Origin: Clostridiales bacterium
GTDB taxonomy: Bacteria > Bacillota > Clostridia > Christensenellales > Aristaeellaceae
Length of the DNA: 17,484 bases
Reading direction: 5' to 3'
Assembly: GCA_004556395.1 (NCBI GenBank)
Contig: SFHK01000050.1
Coordinates: 1-17,484, forward strand
The position numbers were made by a program, and so were the translations under genes. The notes beneath the pieces are model-generated. The model was given only the letters and a program-made list of their open reading frames with translations. It searched no databases and was not told the origin of the DNA. Position 1 is the first letter of the stretch. Each line of letters opens with the position of its first letter. Shown here piece by piece: positions 7,061 through 14,660 of the stretch.

Positions 7061-7942
7061 TCAGGCCGCGCCCTCCGTCAGAAGCACGTCCCTCAGCGCG
7101 TCGGCCAGATAGGGCAGCGCCGCCAGCGCCTGTTCGAGCGAGTTTTCGTTGTGCCCCACCTCCACCAGCAGCGCGCGCGTGGATACGTTCTGGTTGTACC
7201 GTCCGTCCTTCACCATCACCGGACGGCACAGCCCCTCGTGCGCTTCGTTGATGCGATGGGTCAGGCGCGTCGCCAGCCCGTAGTTCTCGGCGTAATACGG
7301 CTTCTCGTCGAACCCCTTGCCGTTGCCCACTAAAAACATCAGCCGCGCCGTCTTCACGCCGTCGATTTCCACGCAGAACGGATTCCCGCTGCCGTTTTTG
7401 CTGTAAGCGTCCCGGTGCAGATCGATAAACACGTCCACGTCGCCGACGTATGACTGCGCCGTCTTCAGCGAACGCTCGTAGGCCGTGCCCAGCGCGTTCT
7501 GTTCGTGGTCGGTCTCGTCGTGAATCACGGTGAAGCCGCGCTCGGTCAGCAGCTCCGCCAGCGCCTCGCCCACGCGCACGACGTTGTGGCCGTTGTCCTT
7601 CGTGCGCGAAACCGCCGTTTCCACATAGCTGTCCTGCGCCGTCTTTTTATAGGCCTCGTGCGTGTGCGTGTGGTAAATCAGCACGCGCGCGGGCTTGTCC
7701 GCCTTTTCCGGCGTTGCCTGCACGGTGATTTCCTTCGGAAGCGCAAAAACAGCGGAAGCGGAGACGAACGCCGCCTCCGTTTCCGCCCCGACATACACAT
7801 TTCTGTCCATCCTCGGGCTTTCGCCGGTTTCCTCGCCGCCCAGCAGCGCCCGGCCAGCCAGCCACAGAACCACCGCCAGCAGCACCGCGATGCCCGCGCC
7901 CAGCAGAAGGCGCGACGCCCGCACCACGTGAATCCGTACCAA
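7061..7942 (-). CDS. SpoIIP-like sporulation cell-wall hydrolase
   Basis: This 293-residue protein resembles stage II sporulation protein P, the membrane-anchored peptidoglycan amidase/endopeptidase that works with SpoIID and SpoIIM in septal thinning and engulfment. An N-terminal membrane anchor spans about residues 11-34, and the catalytic domain faces outward. Conserved pieces are LIYHTHTHEAY (88-98), IDLHRDAY (173-180) and LLVEVGHNENSLEQA (258-272), whose His and Glu residues are the probable zinc ligands and catalytic glutamate. The best start is a TTG at 7942: GGGAGG lies seven bases upstream, while a nearby ATG at 7949 is in another frame. In many Clostridia recN is followed by spoIVB and spo0A; here this gene takes that place. 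No clear sigma-E promoter was found. It could be a SpoIIP paralogue rather than the main SpoIIP. Confidence 0.85.
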   Translation of the reverse strand: MVRIHVVRASRLLLGAGIAVLLAVVLWLAGRALLGGEETGESPRMDRNVYVGAETEAAFVSASAVFALPKEITVQATPEKADKPARVLIYHTHTHEAYKKTAQDSYVETAVSRTKDNGHNVVRVGEALAELLTERGFTVIHDETDHEQNALGTAYERSLKTAQSYVGDVDVFIDLHRDAYSKNGSGNPFCVEIDGVKTARLMFLVGNGKGFDEKPYYAENYGLATRLTHRINEAHEGLCRPVMVKDGRYNQNVSTRALLVEVGHNENSLEQALAALPYLADALRDVLLTEGAA

Positions 7943-7992
7943 ATCTCATCCCTCCCCGCACTCGTCAATCGAGTATATTCGGGAAGGATGCG

Positions 7993-8024
7993 CGTTCAGA
8001 ACCGTTTCTTCAAAGCTCCCAACG
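7993..8024 (-). repeat. partial copy of the recN 3' end
   Basis: Starting 75 bp (25 codons) downstream of the recN stop, the minus strand repeats the recN terminal codons in the same frame. recN ends TLKKKRF-stop (stop at 8071-8073) and this copy reads ALKKRF-stop (stop at 7996-7998), missing one Lys codon. The 12 bases CGTTCAGAACCG (plus strand) are identical at 7993 and 8068, with imperfect similarity over about 33 bases. Confidence 0.7.
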
Positions 8025-8070
8025 CGTCCGTCTTTCACGGCGTTCCCCGCCAGATTCCAAAGGCACCCGT

Positions 8071-9768
8071 TCAGAACCGCTTCTTTTTCAAGGTCTCCGC
8101 CGCGGCAAGCATGCTGCGCGCATGCTCGCGCCCGCTGGCGGAATCGTCCGCGCCGCCGACCAGCCGCGCCAGCTCGCCGACGCGCCCCTCTTCGTCCAGA
8201 CGGCGCACGGACGAGCCGGTATGCCCGTCCTTCACGGTCTTTTCCACCAGATACTGGCTGTCGCCCAGCGCCGCAATCTGCGCCAGATGCGTCACGCAGA
8301 TTACCTGCCGGCTGCGCCCCAGCGCGCACATCTTCTCGCCCACCGTCTGCGCCATGCGGCCGGACACGCCGGTATCGATTTCGTCGAAGATCATCGTGTC
8401 CACGCCCTCGTTTTCGGCGGAGATGGCCTTCATCGCCAGCATAATGCGCGAAATTTCGCCGCCGGAGGCAATCGCGGACAGCGGCTTCATCGGCTCACCG
8501 GGGTTCGGCGACAGGATGAATTCCACCTCGTCCGCGCCATCCGCCTGCGGCGCGCGCGGCGTGAAGCGCACATCAAACCGCGTGCGCCCCATGCCAAGGT
8601 CGGCAAGCTGCTCGACCAGCCGGCGGCACAGCTCCGCCGCGGCTTCCCTGCGCGCGTCCGTCAGCGCGGCGCACGCCTCGTCCAGCGCCCGCTTCCTCTC
8701 CTTCAGCGCCGCCTTCAGCTCCTCGCGAAGCTCATCGGACGCTTCCAGCTGCTTCAGCTCCTCGCCCGCGCGGCGGCCGAACTCGATCACGTCCTTCAGC
8801 TCCGGGCCATACTTGCGCTTCAGCTTCTTTATCTGATCCAGCCGGTCGGCCACGCGCTCCGCGTCCTCGGGATCGAACGTGGTTTCCTCCATCGCGTCCT
8901 GCAGCTCATAGCCCACGTCGGACACGGAATAATAGATTTCCTCCAGCCGCCCCGCCAGCGTCTGATATTTCTCGTCGATGCCGGAAATGGCCTTCATCGC
9001 GTCCAGCGCGCGCTTGATGCCCTCCATGGCGCTCACACTCTTGCCGCCGCCCAGATACACGCGCTCATACGCCGTGCGCACGTGCGACGAAATGCGCTCC
9101 GCGTTTTCATAGATGCGGTTCTTCTGCTCGAGCGCTTCCTCCTCGTCCGGCTTCAGCTTCGCGGACGAAATTTCCTTATACTGGAACGACAGCGCGTCCA
9201 CGCGGCGGGCGCGCTCGGCTTCGTCGATGTCGGCCTTGTCCAGCCGCCGCTTCGTGTCGGCATAGTCGGCATAGGCCGCCTGCACGCGCTCCTTCGCCGG
9301 GCGAATCCTCTCGCCGCCGAACGAATCCAGAAACTCGATATGCCGCGCCGGATCCATCAGCGCCTGATGCTCGTGCTGCCCGTGCACGTCCACCAGCATG
9401 CCGGTAAACGTTTTAATCTGCGACAGAAGCAGCATCGCGCCGTTCACGCGGCACACGTTTTTGCCGCTGCGCGTAATTTCGCGCGACACCTCAGCCAGCC
9501 CGTCCTGCGTTTCCACGCCCAGCTCGGCCAGATACGCCTCCGCGGCGGGATTGCCGGACACGTCGAACAGCGCGCGCACGCCGCCGCGCTCCTCGCCGGT
9601 GCGGATCAGGTCGCGGTCGGCGCGGCCGCCCAGCGCCAGATTCACGCAGTCCACCACGATGGACTTGCCCGCGCCGGTTTCGCCGGTCAGCACGTTCAGC
9701 CCCCGCGTGAACTCGATGCGGAGGCTTTCAATGAGGGCGATATTTCGTATGTTCAGTTCGATCAGCAC
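8071..9768 (-). CDS. recN: DNA repair protein RecN
   Basis: The 565-residue SMC-like ATPase acts early in double-strand-break repair, holding DNA ends together in the cytoplasm. The split ABC head has Walker A GETGAGKS at 29-36, the signature SGGEISRIMLAMK from 435, Walker B MIFDEIDTG at 459-467 and the H-loop THLAQIA at 493-499. The charged middle region (about 150-380) forms the coiled-coil arms, shorter than in true SMC proteins as is normal for RecN. The start is a GTG at 9768, with AAAGG seven bases upstream; the protein then begins MLIELNIRNIALIE as expected. It lies 21 bp after argR, a classic Firmicute pairing, and probably shares its transcript. The last codons are partly duplicated 75 bp downstream. 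Confidence 0.97.
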   Translation of the reverse strand: MLIELNIRNIALIESLRIEFTRGLNVLTGETGAGKSIVVDCVNLALGGRADRDLIRTGEERGGVRALFDVSGNPAAEAYLAELGVETQDGLAEVSREITRSGKNVCRVNGAMLLLSQIKTFTGMLVDVHGQHEHQALMDPARHIEFLDSFGGERIRPAKERVQAAYADYADTKRRLDKADIDEAERARRVDALSFQYKEISSAKLKPDEEEALEQKNRIYENAERISSHVRTAYERVYLGGGKSVSAMEGIKRALDAMKAISGIDEKYQTLAGRLEEIYYSVSDVGYELQDAMEETTFDPEDAERVADRLDQIKKLKRKYGPELKDVIEFGRRAGEELKQLEASDELREELKAALKERKRALDEACAALTDARREAAAELCRRLVEQLADLGMGRTRFDVRFTPRAPQADGADEVEFILSPNPGEPMKPLSAIASGGEISRIMLAMKAISAENEGVDTMIFDEIDTGVSGRMAQTVGEKMCALGRSRQVICVTHLAQIAALGDSQYLVEKTVKDGHTGSSVRRLDEEGRVGELARLVGGADDSASGREHARSMLAAAETLKKKRF

Positions 9769-9789
9769 GTTTTTGCCTTTCCGCTTTTG

Positions 9790-10248
9790 TTATTTGCGGT
9801 TTCCGATCATCTCGTGGAAGCGGCCGATGATGTCGTCCACGTCCTCGATGTTCTTGATGATCACCAGAATCGTGTTGTCTCCGGCGATGGTGCCGATGAT
9901 TTCCGGCCACTGGAAGCCGTCGATCGCCTCCGCCGCCGCGCTCGCCGAGCCCGTCAGCGTCTTGAGCACGATCAGGTTGCCCGCGCCCGCGATGGACAGA
10001 ATCGACTCGTTGAAAATGCGGATAAAGCGGTCGTTCACGCCCTTTTCGGCGCGCTCGGCCGTGGCATAGCGATAGCTTCCGTCCTCCGAAAGCACCTTCA
10101 GAAGGCGAAGCTCCTTAATGTCGCGGCTCACCGTCGCCTGCGTAACGTTCACGCCGCGCCGTCGGAGCTCCGCGGCCAGCTCTTCCTGGGTTTCGATTTT
10201 CATGGTATCTATAATTTCAAGGATCATGGCGTGGCGCATCGCTTTCAT
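9790..10248 (-). CDS. argR: arginine repressor ArgR
   Basis: This 152-residue regulator has the ArgR/AhrC layout. An N-terminal winged helix (residues about 5-70) carries the recognition segment TQATVSRDIKELRLLKV, and a C-terminal oligomerisation and arginine-binding domain (about 80-150) carries GTIAGDNTILVI (119-130), where D124 is in the arginine-contact motif. As a hexamer with arginine it represses biosynthesis and may activate catabolism; in some clostridia it is also called AhrC. The ATG at 10248 has GGGAGG nine bases upstream. A second in-frame ATG three codons later is less well placed. It has its own candidate promoter in the 124-bp AT-rich leader and stands directly before recN. 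Confidence 0.96.
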   Translation of the reverse strand: MKAMRHAMILEIIDTMKIETQEELAAELRRRGVNVTQATVSRDIKELRLLKVLSEDGSYRYATAERAEKGVNDRFIRIFNESILSIAGAGNLIVLKTLTGSASAAAEAIDGFQWPEIIGTIAGDNTILVIIKNIEDVDDIIGRFHEMIGNRK

Positions 10249-10282
10249 CCGGGCCGCCCTCCCTATAAATAGTCAAACGTAC

Positions 10283-10326
10283 AAAGCCTTCGGTCTGCCT
10301 TCCAAAAAACCGACCGAAGCCGCTTT
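10283..10326 (-). terminator. hairpin with UUCG loop and U run in the tlyA-argR gap
   Basis: Read on the minus strand, CGGC-TTCG-GTCG (10322-10311) forms a short stem capped by a stable C(UUCG)G tetraloop, followed after one C/G base pair by six T (10309-10304). This resembles a compact intrinsic terminator. The same TTCGGTC strand can instead pair with GACCGAAG further on (plus-strand arms 10288-10295 and 10312-10319, with outer AAAGC/GCTTT pairing). It may end the dxs-tlyA transcript, or act in the leader of argR. Confidence 0.45.
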
Positions 10327-10330
10327 ACAT

Positions 10331-10360
10331 ATTGTATACCACAACTGCGCCTTCAAACAA
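10331..10360 (-). promoter_or_regulatory. candidate argR promoter
   Basis: On the minus strand TTGTTT (10355-10360) and TACAAT (10331-10336) are 18 bp apart in one of the few AT-rich patches of the window, about 85 bases before the argR ATG. The predicted transcript would start at the base of the hairpin at 10283-10326. Confidence 0.4.
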
Positions 10361-10372
10361 GAAGTCACGCAA

Positions 10373-11179
10373 TTATTTAACAAATTTGTCATGTGCACGG
10401 CGAATCGTGTCATCAATCGTCTCAGAATCGAAAGATGCCGTCTCCGGCGCGCGGTTGTTCAGCCAGAGGAGGAACTCCATGTTCCCTTCCGGCCCGGTAA
10501 TCGGCGAAAAATCCAGCCCCTGCACCGTCCAGCCCTGCGCAAGGCAGAACTCGATGATGCCGGAAACCACATTCCTGTGCACGTCCGCCGACCGCACCAC
10601 GCCCTTTTCACCTACGTCCTCGCGCGCGGCCTCGAACTGCGGCTTGATCAGCGCCACAAAGTCCGCGCCCGGCGCGAGCACGCGGAACACCGCGGGCAGC
10701 ACCGCCTTCAGCGAGATGAACGATACGTCCGTCGCGCCGAATTCCGGCGCCGCGTCGAACATTTCCGGCGTGAGGAACCGCGCATTCGTGCGCTCCATGC
10801 ACGTCACGCGCGCGTCGGAGCGCAGCTTCCAATCCAGAAGATTGTAGCCCACGTCCACGGCGAACACGCGCGCCGCCCCGGCGCGCAGCATCACATCGGT
10901 AAATCCGCCGGTGGACGCGCCCACGTCCACGCACGTTTTTCCGGCAATATCCAGCGAAAACGCTTCCAGTGCGCGCTTCAGCTTGTGCGCGCCGCGGCTT
11001 ACGTAGGCGTCCACCTCGCCCTTGACCCAGAGCGCCGCGTCCTTGCGAACCGGCTCGGAGGGCTTTAGAATCTTGCGCGTACCCAGAAGCACGCGTCCCT
11101 CCATCACCAGCGCCTGCGCGCGGTGCAGGTCGGCCGCCAGCCCCTGCTGTACCAGTCTTTCATCGGCGCGTATCGGCAT
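10373..11179 (-). CDS. tlyA: TlyA-family rRNA 2'-O-methyltransferase
   Basis: The 268-residue protein has an N-terminal S4 RNA-binding domain (about residues 3-60) and a Rossmann methyltransferase domain. SRGAHKL (61-67) carries the catalytic lysine, VDVGASTGGFTDVML (84-98) is the SAM-binding loop, and TDVSFISL (150-157), LIKPQFE (177-183) and GPEGNMEFL (229-237) are the other family motifs. It probably methylates cytidines in 16S and/or 23S rRNA at the 2'-hydroxyl; the old name is haemolysin A. The ATG at 11179 is chosen because GGAAGG stands just upstream; an in-frame TTG at 11194 would overlap that site. The start overlaps the dxs end by 20 bp, indicating translational coupling. In many Clostridia nadK follows tlyA; it is missing here. 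Confidence 0.94.
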   Translation of the reverse strand: MPIRADERLVQQGLAADLHRAQALVMEGRVLLGTRKILKPSEPVRKDAALWVKGEVDAYVSRGAHKLKRALEAFSLDIAGKTCVDVGASTGGFTDVMLRAGAARVFAVDVGYNLLDWKLRSDARVTCMERTNARFLTPEMFDAAPEFGATDVSFISLKAVLPAVFRVLAPGADFVALIKPQFEAAREDVGEKGVVRSADVHRNVVSGIIEFCLAQGWTVQGLDFSPITGPEGNMEFLLWLNNRAPETASFDSETIDDTIRRAHDKFVK

Positions 11180-13028
11180 AAGGCTCCCTTCCAAGCGCCC
11201 GCCCGACGCGCGCGGCCACGCTTTCCTCGTCCATTTCGCACATTTTCATCTGTTCGTCCACCGTGCCCTGCGGAATGAACCGATCCGGCACGGTCACATA
11301 TTCCACCGGCGCGGCATATCCGCGCGCGCTCAGCCACGCGGCCACGCCCTCGCCGAAGCCGCCCGCGCGCACGCCGTCCTCCAGCGCAACCACGGGAAGC
11401 CCCTTTTCCGCAACGACGGTCAGCGCCTTCTCATCCATGGGCTTCACAAACCGCGCGTTCACGACGGCCGCCGAAACGCCCGCCGCTTCCAGCCGCGCCG
11501 CCGCCGCGCGCGCGACGCGTACCATTCGCCCGCAGGCCAGCAGGCATACGTCCGCGCCCTCGCGCTCCAACGTCCATTCGCCCAGCGCGAACGACGCGTC
11601 CGCTCCGTCCGGCAGCGCCTTGGGATAGCGAATCGCCATCGGCGCGTTCAGCTCAAAGCTCAGCTCCAGCATGCGCCGAAGCTCCGCGTTGTCGACGGGA
11701 CAGCCGATCGTCATGCCGGGCATCGTGCGCAGCATGGCGAGGTCGAACACGCCCTGATGCGTTTCGCCGTCCTCGCCGGTCAGCCCGGCGCGGTCAATCA
11801 GAAACGTAACCGGCGCGCGGTTCAGGCACACGTCCATCATCGCCTGATCGTACCCGCGCTGCAAAAAGGTGGAATAGATCGCCGCATACGGCTTCATGCC
11901 GCCCAGCGCCAGCCCGGCCGACAGCGTGACGGCGTGCTCCTCAGCGATGCCCACGTCGAAGCACCTGTCCGGGAACGCCTGCTGAAAGACCTCCATGCCC
12001 GTTCCCGACAGCATCGCCGCCGAAACGCAGACAATGCGCGAGTCCGTCTTCGCCCGCTCGGCCAGCGCTTGCGCCGCCAGCGAGCCCGCGGAGCGCGCCG
12101 CCGCGCCCCGAGCCTTTCCGGAATCGGCATAGAACGGCGCCACGCCGTGGAACCGCTCCGGGCGATTCTCCGCCAGCGTGTAGCCGAGCCCCTTGCGCGT
12201 GACCACATGAATGACCACGGGCTTGTCGTATTCCTTCGCGCGGCGGAACACGCGCACCATTTCCTCCACGTCGTGCCCGTCGATCGGCCCCAGATACTCG
12301 ATGTTCAGCGCGTCGAAGAACATGTCGTTGATGAACAGAAGCTTCACCGCGTCGCGCACGCGTTCCAGCGCGCGTTCCAGCTTTTCGCCCAGCCGCGGGA
12401 GACGCGCCAGCGCGCGGCGCAGTCCCTGCTTGAACGAACGATACGCGGTGCTCTGCCGCATGCGCGTCAGATGCATGTGCATCGCGCCCACGTTGGGCGA
12501 AATGCTCATCTCGTTGTCGTTCAGAATGACGATCAGCTTCGTGCGGCTCTGCCCCGCGTCGTTCAGCGCTTCATAGCACATGCCGCCGGTCAGCGCGCCG
12601 TCGCCCACCACGGCCACCACGCAATGCTCCTGCCCCGCCAGATCGCGCGCGCGCGCCAGACCCAGCGCCAGCGAAATCGCGTCGGACGCGTGTCCGGCGT
12701 CGTTCACGTCGTACTCGCTCTCATCGCGGCGCGGAAACCCGCTCAGGCCGTCCTTCCTGCGCAGCGTGCGCATGGCCTGCGCGCGCCCGGTGAGCATCTT
12801 GTGCACATACGCCTGATGCCCCACGTCGAACACGATCTTGTCCTTCGGCGCGTCGAACGCGATGTGCAGCGCCAGCGTCAGCTCCACCGCGCCCATGTTG
12901 CTCGCCAGATGGCCGCCGTTCTCCGAAACGACGTCAATCAGCTCCCGCCGAATTTCACCTGCCAGTCCCTTCAGCTCGTCCGTCGAAAGGCCGCGGATGT
13001 CCGATGGGGAATGAATATCCTTCAGCAT
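11160..13028 (-). CDS. dxs: 1-deoxy-D-xylulose-5-phosphate synthase
   Basis: The 622-residue thiamine-diphosphate enzyme condenses pyruvate and glyceraldehyde 3-phosphate, the first step of the MEP isoprenoid pathway. H40 in GGHLASNMG, FDVGHQAY (67-74), the cofactor motif GDGALTGG (142-149) with N170/N172, the catalytic glutamate region GIAEEHAVTLSAGLA (360-374) and DRAGLTGEDGETHQG (412-426) are all present, so the enzyme should be active. Length is that of the family. The ATG at 13028 is one base after the ispA stop and has AGGGA eight bases upstream; the in-frame extension to 13136 lies inside ispA and is not family-like. Together with ispA it supplies precursors for quinones, undecaprenyl carrier and other isoprenoids. 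Confidence 0.97.
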   Translation of the reverse strand: MLKDIHSPSDIRGLSTDELKGLAGEIRRELIDVVSENGGHLASNMGAVELTLALHIAFDAPKDKIVFDVGHQAYVHKMLTGRAQAMRTLRRKDGLSGFPRRDESEYDVNDAGHASDAISLALGLARARDLAGQEHCVVAVVGDGALTGGMCYEALNDAGQSRTKLIVILNDNEMSISPNVGAMHMHLTRMRQSTAYRSFKQGLRRALARLPRLGEKLERALERVRDAVKLLFINDMFFDALNIEYLGPIDGHDVEEMVRVFRRAKEYDKPVVIHVVTRKGLGYTLAENRPERFHGVAPFYADSGKARGAAARSAGSLAAQALAERAKTDSRIVCVSAAMLSGTGMEVFQQAFPDRCFDVGIAEEHAVTLSAGLALGGMKPYAAIYSTFLQRGYDQAMMDVCLNRAPVTFLIDRAGLTGEDGETHQGVFDLAMLRTMPGMTIGCPVDNAELRRMLELSFELNAPMAIRYPKALPDGADASFALGEWTLEREGADVCLLACGRMVRVARAAAARLEAAGVSAAVVNARFVKPMDEKALTVVAEKGLPVVALEDGVRAGGFGEGVAAWLSARGYAAPVEYVTVPDRFIPQGTVDEQMKMCEMDEESVAARVGRALGREPYADTRR

Positions 13029-13029
13029 G

Positions 13030-13932
13030 TCAATGATCCCTGCGCGCCGCCTCGTCCGCCAGCGCGCGGAAGAAGTCCGCCTCCGCGCCGAAGCCGTCCA
13101 GCGCCCTTTCCGCGCGTGCCAGCTCCGAACGCACATGCGCCTGCGCGCCCTCCAGCGTCCACACGCTCACGGCCGTCAGCTTGCCGTCGCGCTCGTCCTT
13201 CCCCTTGCTCTTGCCGAACTCCGCGCTCGCCGTAATGTCCAGCACGTCGTCGGAGGCCTGAAACAGCAGTCCGAACGCGTCGGCATATTCGCTCAGCGCG
13301 TTCATCGTCTTCTCGTCCGCGCCGGCCAGCCGCGCGCCGCCGCGCATCGCGCCGCGGAACATCGCCGCCGTCTTGCCCAGATGGATGTACGTCAGCACGT
13401 CCTCGCCGAAGCCGGTTTTGCCCTCCGCGTACAGGTCGGCCACCTGCCCCGCGATCATGCCGGTCACGCCCGCGCCGCTCGCGATTTCGGAGATCGCCGC
13501 CATATGACGGTCGAGATGCGCCGGATGCCGCGCCGCGTTAGCCAGCATCACCTCGTACGCCAGATTCAGAAGACCGTCTCCGGCCAAAATCGCCTGCCCC
13601 ACGCCGTACACCACATGGTTCGTAGGCTTGCCGCGGCGCAGCTCGTCGTTGTCCATGCCGGGCAAATCGTCGTGAATCAACGAATAGGTGTGAATCATTT
13701 CCAGCGCGCAGGCACAGTCCAGCGCCTCATCCACGTCGCCGCCCAGCATCTCGCAGGCCGCCAGCAGCATAACCGGACGCAGACGCTTGCCGCCCGCCAA
13801 AAGACTGTAGCGCATCGAATCCACCAGAAGCCCGGGCATGTTCCCCAGCACAAAGGAATCCTTCTCCGTCGCCGGAAGCAGCGCTTCAAACCGCTCCTCC
13901 ACCATTTTCGCGTATTCTTTCCTCGTCCTCAT
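13030..13932 (-). CDS. ispA: polyprenyl (farnesyl) diphosphate synthase
   Basis: The 300-residue protein is a short-chain trans-prenyl synthase, most likely making farnesyl diphosphate (or geranyl/geranylgeranyl diphosphate) from IPP and DMAPP. GGKRLRP (47-53) binds IPP, DDLPGMDND (88-96) is the first aspartate-rich motif, GQVADL (162-167) and KTAAMF (187-192) are conserved, and FQASDDVLD (224-232) is the second aspartate-rich motif. Length and the bacterial two-residue insertion in the first motif fit IspA. The ATG overlaps the xseB stop by 4 bp (ATGA type), and AAGGAGG lies about ten bases upstream. It is the middle of the xseB-ispA-dxs block. Exact chain length of the product cannot be read reliably. 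Confidence 0.95.
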   Translation of the reverse strand: MRTRKEYAKMVEERFEALLPATEKDSFVLGNMPGLLVDSMRYSLLAGGKRLRPVMLLAACEMLGGDVDEALDCACALEMIHTYSLIHDDLPGMDNDELRRGKPTNHVVYGVGQAILAGDGLLNLAYEVMLANAARHPAHLDRHMAAISEIASGAGVTGMIAGQVADLYAEGKTGFGEDVLTYIHLGKTAAMFRGAMRGGARLAGADEKTMNALSEYADAFGLLFQASDDVLDITASAEFGKSKGKDERDGKLTAVSVWTLEGAQAHVRSELARAERALDGFGAEADFFRALADEAARRDH

Positions 13933-14153
13933 TCGCCACCCACCTCCTTCGTAAGATCAACCTCGCCCGTCTCCGTAAGCGCGCGAATCTTCGCGTCGCC
14001 CTCGTCCAGCATCTTCTTCAGCGCCCGGTATAAAACGACGCCGCGCCGGTACGCGTCAAACGACTCGTCCAGCTTCATATCGCCCGACTCCATGCGAGCC
14101 ACCAGCCCTTCCAGCTCTTCCATGCCCGCCTCGAACGTAAACTTCTCTTCCAT
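13929..14153 (-). CDS. xseB: exodeoxyribonuclease VII small subunit
   Basis: The 74-residue protein has the XseB pattern: FEAGMEELEGLVARMESGD (7-25), then L-DESFDAYRRGVVLYRALKK and a Glu/Asp-rich end. It is predicted to be nearly all helical. Several copies bind one XseA to form the single-strand-specific exonuclease. AAAGGA stands seven or so bases before the ATG at 14153. Its stop overlaps the ispA start by four bases. Normally xseA and xseB are adjacent or overlapping; here they are 470 bp apart, separated by a tandem repeat array, so translational coupling to xseA is lost. Confidence 0.95.
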   Translation of the reverse strand: MEEKFTFEAGMEELEGLVARMESGDMKLDESFDAYRRGVVLYRALKKMLDEGDAKIRALTETGEVDLTKEVGGE

Positions 14154-14252
14154 TTTCTATCCTTTCCGTCTGTTTCGCGCACCAGTACGTTTCAGTCCCC
14201 GGCGCGGTTCCACCGTCCCCGTGCCCAGCATCTCCGTCAACCACATACCTTG
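14154..14252 (-). other. non-coding part of the xseA-xseB gap next to xseB
   Basis: The 99 bases between the repeat array and xseB contain no gene. A TGGTTGACGG stretch near 14233-14242 resembles the xseA-derived part of the array and may be a decayed extra copy. There is a small CGGT/ACCG hairpin near 14206-14218. I see no convincing promoter. Confidence 0.4.
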
Positions 14253-14660
14253 ACAAATTCCATAGCCGCTCTTCCACCCAGCGCGAAGCGCCAGCTGTTA
14301 CTTCCTCTCGTCAACGCCGTCAACCATCGCATGCGCTTCGGCGCGCAGCGCAAGCTGCTCCGGCAAACTCCCGCGGCCACTCTTCCACACAGCGCGCATC
14401 GCAAGCCGTTACTTTCTCTCGTCACGCCGTCCACCGTCGCATGCGCTTAAGTGCGCAACGCAAGCCACTCCAGAAAACTCCCGCAGCCAGTCTTTCACAC
14501 AGCGAGAAGCGCCAGCCGTTACTTCCTCTCGTCACGCCGTTCACATGGCGCTTCGGTGCGCAACGCAAGCTGCTCCGGCAAACTCCCGCAGCCGCTCTTC
14601 ATCACAGCGCAAAGCGCCAGACGTTACTTCCTCTCGTCAACACCGTCCACCGTTGCGCGA
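14253..14660 (-). repeat. tandem array of ~110-bp units containing the xseA 3' end
   Basis: Four copies of GTTACT (the reverse of the xseA stop region) occur at 14297, 14408, 14518 and 14623, giving periods of 111, 110 and 105 bp. The 14623 copy is the true xseA end (stop 14624-14626). Each unit repeats the last xseA codons (VDGVDERK-stop, best kept in the 14297 copy) plus about 75 bp of downstream sequence. A partial unit extends left to about 14253. Copies are clearly diverged, so this is not an assembly echo. Units can fold: in one, GAAGCGCCA (14506-14514) pairs perfectly with TGGCGCTTC (14546-14554). Confidence 0.9.

Noticed and set aside
7943..7992. Sigma-E promoter for the SpoIIP-like gene
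   Set aside because: An AATATA stretch and a small ACTCG/CGAGT hairpin are present, but no matching pair of sigma-E -35 and -10 elements at proper spacing.
10260..10372. ARG box (ArgR operator) before argR
   Set aside because: AT-rich half-sites such as GTATAC and TATTTA are present, but no clear 18-bp palindrome close to the known ARG box pattern was found.
14253..14660. CRISPR-like array
   Set aside because: Units are contiguous ~110-bp copies that diverge along their length, there are no unique spacers between short identical repeats, and no cas gene is nearby.
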